Source of the DNA: an uncultured Prevotellaceae bacterium
Lineage (GTDB): Bacteria; Bacteroidota; Bacteroidia; Bacteroidales; Bacteroidaceae
Assembly: GCA_905202115.1 (NCBI GenBank)
Contig: CAJKQZ010000108.1
Span: forward strand, 1 to 8,918
Direction: 5' to 3'
Length of the DNA: 8,918 nt
A program made the position numbers and the translations under genes. Positions 1 to 6,721 of the stretch are shown piece after piece; positions within the stretch are counted from its first letter, which is position 1, and each line of letters starts with the position of its first letter. The notes under the pieces were generated by a model. It saw nothing but the letters and a program-made list of their open reading frames with translations. It made no database searches and was not told the DNA's origin.

Positions 1-590
1 TTCGGTGCATATATATATCGGGCCTTGAAGTTTCCTTTTTCTTCTATTGATTTTTGAAAACCGGTTGATTGAATGAACAATGTGTCGAAATGTTTGTAAA
101 TACCGCGCACCATTGCCGTAAGCATACGCATAACGGGGCGTTGATTTATCTTTCCGGTAGCCGATACGCTTTCCGGCCAAAGGTCCTGCACCCACATGCT
201 AAGGCGTGCTCCGGTCTGTTTTTTAACGATAATCCCTGCATAGGCTTGCGTAATAGGCGATGTGTCCCAGCAGAAGATTCTATCAGGGCGCATTCTGTGA
301 AGCAATACATACAGGCAGGAAAAAAACACAAACGAAAAATAATTAAGTATCAATCGCACGGACGTTCCGTCTCCTCTTGGAATTACAGGAACCCTTATCA
401 CTTTCGCACCGAAGAAGGATTCTTTCTTTATACCCCAGAATTTATATCCTTCGTAGAAACGGCCTTTCGGATAATTGGGCTTGCATGTAAGAACGGTCAC
501 TTCATGTCCTTTATCAACAAAGCCTTTTACAAGATCATTTACTTTAAATTCTTCGGGATAGAAATATTGACTTACAACTAATATCTTCAT
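1..590 (-). CDS. wbuB: WbuB-like glycosyltransferase, family 4 (3' end outside window)
   Basis: This is the N-terminal 196 residues of a GT4-type glycosyltransferase; the reading frame is still open at base 1, so the C-terminal nucleotide-sugar-binding half is missing. The protein begins MKILVVSQYFYPEEFKVNDL, typical of WbuB/WcaI-like enzymes, and carries the family-typical VQDLWPES segment near residue 140. A hydrophobic stretch around residues 80-95 (LNYFSFVFFSCLYVLL) fits the membrane-associated helix of such cytoplasmic-face transferases. It starts 40 bp after the 2-epimerase stop. In E. coli O26-like loci the gene at this position is wbuB, which is thought to transfer the L-amino sugar made by the three preceding genes. 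By analogy it probably adds the 2-acetamido-2,6-dideoxy-L-hexose to a lipid-linked acceptor. Family membership is seen in the sequence; donor and acceptor are inferred. The opposite-strand frame over this stretch is a shadow. Confidence 0.85.
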   Translation of the reverse strand, partial: MKILVVSQYFYPEEFKVNDLVKGFVDKGHEVTVLTCKPNYPKGRFYEGYKFWGIKKESFFGAKVIRVPVIPRGDGTSVRLILNYFSFVFFSCLYVLLHRMRPDRIFCWDTSPITQAYAGIIVKKQTGARLSMWVQDLWPESVSATGKINQRPVMRMLTAMVRGIYKHFDTLFIQSTGFQKSIEEKGNFKARYIYAP

Positions 591-630
591 TATGTATGTT
601 TGCTTGCACAAGAACGGTATCAGAGATATA

Positions 631-1770
631 CTATTTTCTCCAAACCATTTTGTTCACAATACCGGTATAAGATTGTATCAACTTTACCACTTTCACACTT
701 ACATTTTCGTCCGTATATGCCGCAACAGGCAGTCCGAGATCACCATTCTCATTCATACTTACGGCAAGTTCAACAGCCTGTAAAACCTGTTCGGTTTCTA
801 TTCCGGCCAAAACGAATGCACCGCGGTCCATAGCCTCAGGACGCTCCGTAGAAGTGCGAATACAAACAGCGGGAAAAGGTTTACCCACCGACAAATAGAA
901 ACTGCTTTCTTCAGGAAGCGTTCCGCTATCGGATACAACGGCAAAAGCTTCCATTTGCAACTTATTATAATCGTGAAAACCCAACGGCAGATGCTGAACT
1001 ATACGACTGTCGAATCTGAAATTCCGTTGTTCGATAAATTTCCTGGAACGCGGATGACAGCTATACAATATAGGCATGTCATATTTCTCTGCCATTGCGT
1101 TTACCGCAGTCATCAAACTAATGAAATTCTTCTCCGTATCGATATTTTCCTCCCTGTGGGCAGAAAGCAGGATATATTTCTTCTTTTCCAGGCCAAGACG
1201 TTGCAAGACATCGCTCGCTATAATTTTTTCATAGTTCGCATGCAATACTTCAGCCATAGGCGAACCAACAACATATGTATTTTCCGGCCGCACCCCCGTA
1301 TCTAAAATATATCGTCGGGCATGTTCGGAATAACAAAGATTGATATCACTCGTTACATCAACTACTCTCCGAATAACTTCTTCCGGAAGATTTTCGTCTT
1401 TACAGCGATTACCGGCCTCCATGTGAAATACAGGTATCTTCAAACGCTTGGCCGAAATAACACAAAGGCAGCTGTTGGTATCGCCGAGAACTATAATTGC
1501 ATCAGGCTGCACTTTCGTCATCAGTTCATACGACCTGGCGATTACGTTCCCCATTGTCTGTCCCAGATTCTCGCCCACGACACCGAGATAATAGTCGGGC
1601 TCGCGCAATCCCAAATCAGAAAAAAACACCTGATTAAGCTGATGATCGTAATTTTGCCCCGTATGCACAAGAATATGATTAAAATACTTGTCGCATTTCT
1701 TTATAATAGCCGACATCTTTATTATCTCGGGCCGAGTGCCGACTATTGTCATTAATTTCAAACGGTTCAT
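631..1770 (-). CDS. wecB: Non-hydrolysing UDP-N-acetylhexosamine 2-epimerase (WecB/FnlC/CapG/WbjD type)
   Basis: A 379-residue cytoplasmic enzyme of the WecB superfamily, normal length for the family. Visible motifs are GTRPEIIK (11-18), HTGQNYD (36-42), GDT (96-98), HMEAGNR (116-122) with PEE (129-131), SAHREEN (203-209) and SDSGTLPEESS (280-290). The residues matching catalytic positions of E. coli WecB are present: D97, E118, E131 and H205. NRCKDENLPEE and SDINLCYSEHARRYI resemble the FnlC/WbjD/CapG branch, which inverts C-2 of a UDP-2-acetamido-2,6-dideoxy-L-hexose, more than true WecB, which makes UDP-ManNAc. Context supports that branch: dehydratase and reductase genes lie directly upstream. 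I chose the ATG at 1770 because it starts the MNRLKLMTIVGTRPEI core 4 bp after the previous stop; the frame stays open to 1827 but that would overlap the reductase and add a non-family extension. The stop is TAG. The 'wecB' symbol follows the superfamily name, not a claim of ManNAc synthesis. Confidence 0.93.
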   Translation of the reverse strand: MNRLKLMTIVGTRPEIIKMSAIIKKCDKYFNHILVHTGQNYDHQLNQVFFSDLGLREPDYYLGVVGENLGQTMGNVIARSYELMTKVQPDAIIVLGDTNSCLCVISAKRLKIPVFHMEAGNRCKDENLPEEVIRRVVDVTSDINLCYSEHARRYILDTGVRPENTYVVGSPMAEVLHANYEKIIASDVLQRLGLEKKKYILLSAHREENIDTEKNFISLMTAVNAMAEKYDMPILYSCHPRSRKFIEQRNFRFDSRIVQHLPLGFHDYNKLQMEAFAVVSDSGTLPEESSFYLSVGKPFPAVCIRTSTERPEAMDRGAFVLAGIETEQVLQAVELAVSMNENGDLGLPVAAYTDENVSVKVVKLIQSYTGIVNKMVWRK

Positions 1771-1774
1771 CGTT

Positions 1775-2629
1775 TCAAAGATTATAATGAGGATACATAT
1801 CCTTGTGAGCAAAAATCCATTCTGCAAGTTCTGCCACCATAGTTTCGTAATCCGGTATTAAATAACTGAATTCATATCGGGTACGTTTGAGCGATTTATC
1901 GGCATTTACGCCTTCTACAGGATGAATCGTAAGAGAGTCGTTCCGAAGATACTTATTGAAAAGCCTGCAAAGGTCATATTTATTTATCGCTCTGTCGGGA
2001 ACTGCATTATAAAGTCCGCAGGCACGTTCTTCAGCAGCTTTTTCCATTGTTTTCGCTAATTGCAATGTAGTTTGTCCTGTCCAAATTGCTCCGGTAAAGC
2101 CGTTTATTCCGTCCTGCTGGTGCATAAACCAATTCAAAAGTCCTATTCCGTTAGGATTAAGGTCAGGACCAACTATGGAATTACGCAAAGTAAGATTCTT
2201 TTCGTCGCAAATTTCTCCGAGCGCTTTGCTTCTGTCATAAAAAGTCTCTCCGTCTGGAAAATCATCCTCTGTATACGCTCCTCTCTTTCCTGAAAAAACG
2301 CAATCCGTACTCATGTGTATAACCTGCGTCGAGGTTCCAGCCGTAATTTCAACCAAAAAATGCGGAAGATAGGAATTCAAGAATGTTGCCATTGCTTTCT
2401 TCTGCTCGGCAAACTGATTAAGTATTCCTATACAGTTTATTATAGTGTCGAAGTTACCTTCTTTTACAAGAGAGTTAAGAAAATCTGTATTGAAGGCGTT
2501 TCCTGCAACGCTTTCAACGTATTTTGATTTTTCCTTGTCGAATCCCAAAACATCATGGCCACGCTCTTTCAAATATAACGATATTGTATGTCCGGCCATG
2601 CCGTTACATCCTAATATTAAAAACTTCAT
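1775..2629 (-). CDS. RmlD-type SDR sugar-nucleotide reductase (WbvR-like, no cupin domain)
   Basis: A 284-residue extended short-chain dehydrogenase/reductase of the RmlD family. The Rossmann NAD(P)-binding glycine motif is GCNGMAG (7-13), followed by MSTDCVFSG (106-114) and the catalytic YDRSK (Y131, K135). It should reduce the 4-keto group of the intermediate made by the dehydratase encoded just upstream. The bifunctional CapF/FnlB/WbjC reductases of L-FucNAc pathways are longer (about 370 residues) and carry a C-terminal cupin; this protein ends right after the RmlD-like substrate domain, so the cupin is absent. That matches WbvR of the L-RhaNAc/L-QuiNAc pathway. I chose the ATG at 2629 (MKFLILGCNG) because the glycine motif lies at the usual distance; an in-frame ATG at 2650 would add seven polar residues. 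It lies 28 bp after the dehydratase stop and 4 bp before the epimerase start. The SDR assignment is firm; the exact product sugar is inferred. Confidence 0.9.
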   Translation of the reverse strand: MKFLILGCNGMAGHTISLYLKERGHDVLGFDKEKSKYVESVAGNAFNTDFLNSLVKEGNFDTIINCIGILNQFAEQKKAMATFLNSYLPHFLVEITAGTSTQVIHMSTDCVFSGKRGAYTEDDFPDGETFYDRSKALGEICDEKNLTLRNSIVGPDLNPNGIGLLNWFMHQQDGINGFTGAIWTGQTTLQLAKTMEKAAEERACGLYNAVPDRAINKYDLCRLFNKYLRNDSLTIHPVEGVNADKSLKRTRYEFSYLIPDYETMVAELAEWIFAHKDMYPHYNL

Positions 2630-2657
2630 TTTCTTATTCGTTTGATACACGCAGAAT

Positions 2658-3707
2658 TTACTTGGCTATATTTTCCACTCCGTTTATCTCGTTTTTAATA
2701 TACTCAAGCGAAAGAAGTTTTTCTTTAACCTGATCCAAATTCAGACGCTCCGTATTGTCTGAATTAAATTCCTTGAGAATGTTACGTTCCGAATTTCCTT
2801 GTGTAAAGTATTGATCGTAATTCAAATCGCGGTTATCTGCAGGAACACGATAAAAGTTGCCCATGTCAACAGCCTTTGCGCATTCCTCGTTTGTAAGTAA
2901 AGTCTCATACAGTTTCTCGCCGTGACGTATGCCGATAACCTTTATATTTTCTTTCTTTCCTCCGAAAATCTCGCATACAGCCTCAGCCTGCGTCTGTATG
3001 GTGCAGGCCGGAGATTTCTGCACGAGTATATCGCCGTTTGTCCCATGTTCAAAAGCAAACAACACAAGGTCTACAGCTTCGTCAAGGCTCATAATGAAAC
3101 GCGTCATCTGAGGTTCCGTAACAGTAATAGGATTTCCGCTACGGATTTGCTCTATCCAAAGCGGTATCACCGACCCGCGGGAACACATCACATTGCCGTA
3201 ACGTGTGCAGCATATCTTTGTTTTGCCCGAATAACGGCTTTTAGCCACGGCCACTTTTTCCTCTATGGCCTTTGTCGTGCCCATAGCATTTATAGGATAA
3301 GCAGCTTTGTCGGTAGAAAGGCAGATTACACACTCAACCCCCACTTCGATTGCTGCGGTCAGCACGTTATCTGTGCCGATAACGTTTGTACGCACAGCTT
3401 CCATAGGGAAAAATTCACAACTTGGAACTTGTTTCAATGCTGCGGCATGAAATACGTAATCTACTCCCTGCATTGACGAACGGCAACTTTCGAGCGAACG
3501 AACATCGCCTATATAAAATTTTATTTTATACGCAACTTCGGGATATTTCACCTGATATTCGTGGCGCATGTCGTCCTGTTTTTTTTCATCGCGCGAAAAA
3601 ATACGGATTTCCTTAATATCCGATTCAAGAAAACGCCGCAGAACGGCATTGCCGAACGAGCCCGTGCCTCCGGTTATCAAAAGGGTTTTATCTTTGAATA
3701 TAGACAT
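2658..3707 (-). CDS. capE: Inverting UDP-GlcNAc 4,6-dehydratase/5-epimerase (CapE/FnlA/WbjB family)
   Basis: A 349-residue soluble SDR enzyme of the short FlaA1-like branch. TGGTGSFGN (12-20) is the NADP-binding glycine loop, and GDVR, HAAALKQVP and RTNVIGT follow in the usual order. LSTDKA (130-135) supplies the Asp133/Lys134 pair, and the usual YxxxK reads MGTTK (M142, K146). Replacement of the catalytic tyrosine by methionine is characteristic of the CapE/WbjB/FnlA group, so it identifies the enzyme and is not a defect. MTRFIMS and RHGEKLYETL are further conserved blocks. It should convert UDP-D-GlcNAc to the 5-epimerised 4-keto-6-deoxy intermediate, the first step towards UDP-2-acetamido-2,6-dideoxy-L-hexoses. 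It starts 15 bp after the preceding glycosyltransferase and is followed by the reductase and 2-epimerase that complete the pathway, so one transcript is likely. Length is normal. Orthologues carry different names (capE, fnlA, wbjB, wbvB); the symbol given marks the family. Confidence 0.93.
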   Translation of the reverse strand: MSIFKDKTLLITGGTGSFGNAVLRRFLESDIKEIRIFSRDEKKQDDMRHEYQVKYPEVAYKIKFYIGDVRSLESCRSSMQGVDYVFHAAALKQVPSCEFFPMEAVRTNVIGTDNVLTAAIEVGVECVICLSTDKAAYPINAMGTTKAIEEKVAVAKSRYSGKTKICCTRYGNVMCSRGSVIPLWIEQIRSGNPITVTEPQMTRFIMSLDEAVDLVLFAFEHGTNGDILVQKSPACTIQTQAEAVCEIFGGKKENIKVIGIRHGEKLYETLLTNEECAKAVDMGNFYRVPADNRDLNYDQYFTQGNSERNILKEFNSDNTERLNLDQVKEKLLSLEYIKNEINGVENIAK

Positions 3708-3722
3708 CTTGACGATTTGTTT

Positions 3723-4814
3723 TCACTTATTATGTATCAGTCCGAAGAATTTGCTCCACGAACTTTTTCCTTCAATTTTATATAACTTGTTTTTTTGCTT
3801 ATTATTGCACATTTTCACTATTTCATTCGCCCATAGTTCTGCGTCGGCACAATCGGCAAACACAGCGCCTTCATATCCGCCTACCGCCTCGCGGGCATAA
3901 GGCAGATCGCTCACTATTATCGGCAAACCTGCGCTTGCGGCTTCAAGCAACGGTATGCCCAGAGTCTCCAACCTGCTCGGAAACAACAATCCGCTGCAAC
4001 CGGCAAACATTGCCATAAGCTGCGTATGCACAATGCTGCCATGCAATATGAATGTATCGCTACATTGGTTGCGATGTATTCTACGGATAAGCGCATGGCT
4101 TTCTTCCGAAGCTATAGTCAGATGTATTCTGAGCTTACGCCAGACTTCGGGATTACGCGACTTTATAATATTCGCCGCCTCTATAAGAAGATTGTGATTC
4201 TTATACTTATATAAAAGAGCAGGATATATAAAATTAAATGTCTCCTTCTCAAAATCACAGGAAATATCTGTGTCTTTATCAGGCAATACTATATCGGGGC
4301 GGCATACATGTACGTTTTCACGAGGGAACCTGAATTTTGCGACAAACATATCTTTAACCGATTGGGTCTGCACCACAACCTGCATGTTTTTCTTCAGATA
4401 CATACGTATGTAATACGGATAAACGGTTGAATAAAAGAAAAGTGTTCGTTCGTCTTTCAAAAACGGATTCCACATGATGTTTGTAAGCGGCAATAAATTA
4501 TGAAAATAAATAATCTGCCTTGCTTTCGGATACGCCACCGCAACATTCTGAAACGATACTATCACATCAGGCGAGAAACCGGCTCTTTCTACTTCATTGC
4601 GAAAACCGAAAGCGTCGAAAGCCAATCGCCTGGCGCCACACGTATCGTAATCTATGTATGTCACACCTTCTATTTCTTCGTGAGGCATTGACGGATCGAC
4701 AAATATACAATATCTGTCATCCCCCTTTTCCGTTTTGAGGGCTGTTATAAATTGTTTGAATACAGACAATGCCCCACTTTCACGCGAAGCGGTTGCCACC
4801 ACGCACACGTTCAT
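3723..4814 (-). CDS. Glycosyltransferase family 4 (GT-B fold)
   Basis: A 363-residue cytoplasmic glycosyltransferase. The C-terminal half holds the retaining GT4 EX7E motif (E283 to E291) within PSRLETLGIPLLEAASAGLP, followed by SDLPYAREAVGG, which contacts the sugar nucleotide in this family. FIYPALLYKYKNHNLLIEA (195-213) is the linker that opens the donor-binding domain. The N-terminal acceptor domain begins MNVCVVATASRESGAL and contains IIYFHNLLPLTN near residues 101-112. Length is normal and no frame damage is visible. It is the first gene of the visible polysaccharide operon: nothing is coded for 512 bp upstream, and the dehydratase gene starts 15 bp downstream. It presumably adds one residue of the repeat unit before flipping and polymerisation, but donor and acceptor cannot be read from the sequence. 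Confidence 0.9.
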   Translation of the reverse strand: MNVCVVATASRESGALSVFKQFITALKTEKGDDRYCIFVDPSMPHEEIEGVTYIDYDTCGARRLAFDAFGFRNEVERAGFSPDVIVSFQNVAVAYPKARQIIYFHNLLPLTNIMWNPFLKDERTLFFYSTVYPYYIRMYLKKNMQVVVQTQSVKDMFVAKFRFPRENVHVCRPDIVLPDKDTDISCDFEKETFNFIYPALLYKYKNHNLLIEAANIIKSRNPEVWRKLRIHLTIASEESHALIRRIHRNQCSDTFILHGSIVHTQLMAMFAGCSGLLFPSRLETLGIPLLEAASAGLPIIVSDLPYAREAVGGYEGAVFADCADAELWANEIVKMCNNKQKNKLYKIEGKSSWSKFFGLIHNK

Positions 4815-4997
4815 ACTATTCAGATTGGTTTACTTGAATTTCATCAGAATACATACAAAATGTAAAGTTAACCAAAATCTCTTTCTTCAACACCACATAT
4901 AGCAAAAAACTTTCAAACGCCGGAAACGCCATTCCGTTCCCTGCAAAAATCATCACGCCAAAGTTCATTCAAAAAAAATGATTCATGAAAAAAAATA

Positions 4998-5016
4998 TTT
5001 TTTACCGCGTAAAAAA
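4998..5016. repeat. Short inverted repeat, 8-bp arms with a 3-base centre
   Basis: TTTTTTAC and GTAAAAAA flank CGC. It lies in the gene-free region, about 180 bp upstream of the first polysaccharide gene. It could be a weak hairpin followed by U's or an operator, or simply chance in A/T-rich DNA. Confidence 0.35.
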
Positions 5017-5044
5017 CTTCCCGCAGCAAATTGAAAATACAAGG

Positions 5045-5096
5045 GAGATAATCGAAAATATGTCTGAGATATTTTAAAATATCTCAGACATATTTT
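5045..5096. repeat. Dispersed palindromic repeat, copy 1 (contains a perfect 42-bp palindrome)
   Basis: Bases 5055-5075 and 5076-5096 are exact reverse complements, giving a 42-bp palindrome without a spacer, centred on ATTTTAAAAT. The core half-site is TGTCTGAGATA. An extra GAGATA half-site lies at 5045-5050, exactly 21 bp before the GAGATA at 5066-5071. Bases 5045-5086 align without gaps to 8877-8918, with 37 of 42 identical by my hand alignment, so this is a repeat family. On the plus strand the palindrome is followed by TTs (5097-5098), on the minus strand by CGATTATC. It could act as a bidirectional terminator, a protein-binding site or a REP/MITE-like element; the sequence does not decide. 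Confidence 0.85.
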
Positions 5097-5248
5097 TTAC
5101 TACATATACATCTGCTGATTTTCAAGTGCTTGGCGAGTGACCGTTTTTGTCTGCAAAACTCTCAAGCAAGGCAACACGGATTTTACAGGAAACGTCATTT
5201 TTTTATTATCTGCCGAAACAAGCTTTCTACAAGCAATATAAACAAAAC

Positions 5249-5292
5249 AAATAAAGCGGTGCTATGAAAAGACTCCCAGCACCGCTTTATTT
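5249..5292 (-). terminator. Rho-independent terminator of the PepSY lipoprotein gene
   Basis: Perfect 15-bp inverted repeat: AAATAAAGCGGTGCT (5249-5263) and AGCACCGCTTTATTT (5278-5292) around a 14-base loop. It begins 34 bp after the lipoprotein stop. In the minus-strand transcript the GC-rich core AGCACCGC is followed by a U-rich run (UUUAUUUGUUUUGUUUAU), as expected of an intrinsic terminator. It separates the signalling module from the polysaccharide operon. Confidence 0.88.
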
Positions 5293-5326
5293 AAAGAAGT
5301 TTTATTTCAGATTCTTATTACACTGT

Positions 5327-6133
5327 TCACATCACAAGCGTTCCGTCGGCGCGGATGTTCAGTTCTATATCGGCCGAGCCTCGGCGTTCGAGTTCAACCT
5401 CGTAATATTCACCCGATGGAGTGCTTATAAGGTCTACGTCGTCAATCGAAGCCTCCGGATAATTATTTGTTATATAGCTTTTCACCGCTTCGGGCAATGT
5501 TCCGCGATAGTCTGTTTCAGTTCTCACCCACAAACCGTCGGATGTGAACCATGCCTCAGCCTCGGAATTGTTGAGAGAAAACTCCGCAACAAAGTAATTC
5601 ATTTTCTCTTCCCACTCGCGTACTGTCACTCCAGGATATTTTTGTGCAAAAGCCTCTTTGACAGCTTCGGTAACTGCAGCCGGTTTGTTTCCGTCAACTA
5701 CTTTCAGCACCGTTCCGTCGGCACGAATATACAAGTCTATATCCTCTTTCTTACGCTGCTCAAGCTCTATTTTAAAATATCTGTCGGTTGCTGTTTCAAT
5801 CAAATCCGTATCGTCAATGGTTGCCGTGGGATAATTCTCTGTTATATAATCTTTGACAGCTTCGGGGAGCGCGCCGATATAATCGGTCTCTGTTTTCAAC
5901 CAGCTGCCACTTGCAGTGAACCATGCCTCAGCCTCTAAATTTTCATTACGGAACTCGGCTACATACATTCCCGACTTTTTATCCCACTCGCGAACCGCTG
6001 TTTCGGGATACTTTTGTGCGAATGCAGATTTTACGGTTTCAGGAACATTTTTCACTTCATCATTATCGTCGCTGCAACTTTGCAACGTAAGTGTCCCGAT
6101 AGCGAAAGCCAATAAAAAATATTTCATCTCCAT
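5327..6133 (-). CDS. Lipoprotein with two tandem PepSY-like (DUF2874) repeats
   Basis: A 268-residue predicted lipoprotein. A hydrophobic signal ends in the lipobox LQSC (Cys20), followed by SDDNDE; an acidic run after the cysteine is the kind of signal that sends Bacteroidetes lipoproteins to the cell surface, so surface exposure is plausible. The mature part is a duplication: residues about 32-144 and 156-268 match at a constant offset of 124 residues. Matched blocks are FAQKYP (38/162), VREW (47/171), EAEAWFT (67/191), TETDY (81/205), LPEAVK (89/213) and IRADGT (136/260). Each copy looks like a PepSY_like unit, a fold thought to bind or inhibit other envelope proteins; no enzymatic residues are evident. 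It follows the small PepSY gene by 32 bp and ends at a strong terminator, so the two are probably co-transcribed. The start could be 6133 or the ATG two codons later (6127); an AAGGA lies upstream of both. Confidence 0.85.
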   Translation of the reverse strand: MEMKYFLLAFAIGTLTLQSCSDDNDEVKNVPETVKSAFAQKYPETAVREWDKKSGMYVAEFRNENLEAEAWFTASGSWLKTETDYIGALPEAVKDYITENYPTATIDDTDLIETATDRYFKIELEQRKKEDIDLYIRADGTVLKVVDGNKPAAVTEAVKEAFAQKYPGVTVREWEEKMNYFVAEFSLNNSEAEAWFTSDGLWVRTETDYRGTLPEAVKSYITNNYPEASIDDVDLISTPSGEYYEVELERRGSADIELNIRADGTLVM

Positions 6134-6165
6134 ATTTCCTTTATATTTAATGGTTAGAACTACCT

Positions 6166-6603
6166 TTAATCATCAATGTCAATTACCTGATACTTTGAGT
6201 TGAAAGTTATCTCCCATTTGTTTGAAAGCTCTATTTCCGTATTGCTTCCTTTTTTCTCGATAACCTTTATCGTATGTTCTGGATAGTTTGTTTTTACATA
6301 CGTCTTTATCTGAGTAGGAACAATAGCGTCGGGAACTGCCGAATTCTTGCAATTCACCTCTGTCCAGTTGCCTTTGCTGTTGAATTCGAGCTTATCGCCG
6401 TTCGTGAAAATCACATCATATTCCTTGCTAAGCAAATCCGACTCGAGTTTTGCCATTGCAATCTTGTTTTTCGGGAAATACGTCTTGATGAATTGCCTTG
6501 CAGCTGCCGGCAGCTGGCTCTCGGTGATAGGTTTGTCCTTGTCGGCGCTTGCCGTTAAGGTAACTGCGAATACGCATACCAATGCCAATAATAACTTTTT
6601 CAT
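6166..6603 (-). CDS. Small secreted PepSY-like (DUF2874) protein
   Basis: A 145-residue protein with an N-terminal signal peptide (KK, then a hydrophobic core) and a probable signal peptidase I site after ASA (A20). Cys10 lies inside the hydrophobic core too early to be a credible lipid anchor, so a soluble periplasmic location is likely. The mature part has two related half-units typical of PepSY-like proteins: LPAAARQFIKTYFP (32-45) with KEYDVIF and DKLEFN, then VPTQIKTYVKTNYPEHTI (about 95-112) with TEIELSN and WEITFN. No catalytic motif is visible. In Bacteroidetes such proteins often sit beside two-component systems, as here: the sensor kinase gene ends 118 bp upstream. A role as periplasmic partner or regulated output of the kinase is inferred, not shown. 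The ATG at 6603 is supported by the complete signal peptide directly after it. Confidence 0.87.
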   Translation of the reverse strand: MKKLLLALVCVFAVTLTASADKDKPITESQLPAAARQFIKTYFPKNKIAMAKLESDLLSKEYDVIFTNGDKLEFNSKGNWTEVNCKNSAVPDAIVPTQIKTYVKTNYPEHTIKVIEKKGSNTEIELSNKWEITFNSKYQVIDIDD

Positions 6604-6654
6604 GTTCTTTTCATTTTAGGTGTTTATAATACTTTTATTGTTTGTTTTCACCAG

Positions 6655-6662
6655 CAAAAGTA
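6655..6662 (-). promoter_or_regulatory. Candidate Bacteroidetes -7 promoter element for the PepSY genes
   Basis: On the minus strand the sequence is TACTTTTG, an exact match to the TAnnTTTG -7 consensus. It lies in the 118-bp gap after the kinase gene, 51 bp upstream of the PepSY start, which would give a leader of roughly 45 nt. The -33 TTTG is poor: only TTTC-like matches at 17 or 23 bp spacing. If real, the PepSY pair can be expressed apart from the two-component genes, possibly under control of the regulator. Confidence 0.45.
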
Positions 6663-6721
6663 TAGGACAAATCTGAAAAGAAACTGAAAAAATACGCGTT
6701 CCAGGATTTTTTTTGATTTTT

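Larger units (their letters stand above)
4815..5326. other. 512-bp gene-free region between the signalling module and the polysaccharide operon
   Basis: AT-rich intergenic DNA. It holds, from right to left, the terminator of the PepSY lipoprotein (5249-5292), a perfect palindrome that is part of a dispersed repeat (5045-5096), and a small A/T-flanked inverted repeat (4998-5016). The leader of the polysaccharide operon must start here if the operon has its own promoter. I found no exact TAnnTTTG element on the minus strand; the nearest imperfect matches are GAACTTTG (4966-4959) and TACATTTTG (4864-4856, one base too long), neither with a good -33 TTTG at the right distance. No tRNA, no transposase remnant and no upxY-like gene are visible. 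Confidence 0.7.

Noticed and set aside
69..581. 170-codon open frame on the plus strand
   Set aside because: It is antisense to the WbuB-like glycosyltransferase, which has clear family motifs; the plus-strand product has no recognisable domain.
2658..3707. Loss of the catalytic tyrosine in the dehydratase (MGTTK in place of YxxxK)
   Set aside because: Methionine at this position is normal for the CapE/FnlA/WbjB group, so it is not a sign of inactivation.
5055..5096. Invertible-promoter repeat of the kind that switches Bacteroides capsule operons
   Set aside because: The arms touch with no spacer for a promoter, the distant copy is in the same orientation, and no recombinase gene is in the window.
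5100..5198. 32-codon minus-strand frame (ATG at 5198, stop at 5100) between the terminator and the palindrome
   Set aside because: That length is expected by chance, there is no Shine-Dalgarno sequence or recognisable peptide, and nothing supports translation.
5264..5938. 224-codon plus-strand frame with an internal repeat
   Set aside because: It is the antisense shadow of the tandem PepSY lipoprotein; its apparent repeat only reflects the duplication on the other strand, and its start lies in the terminator loop.
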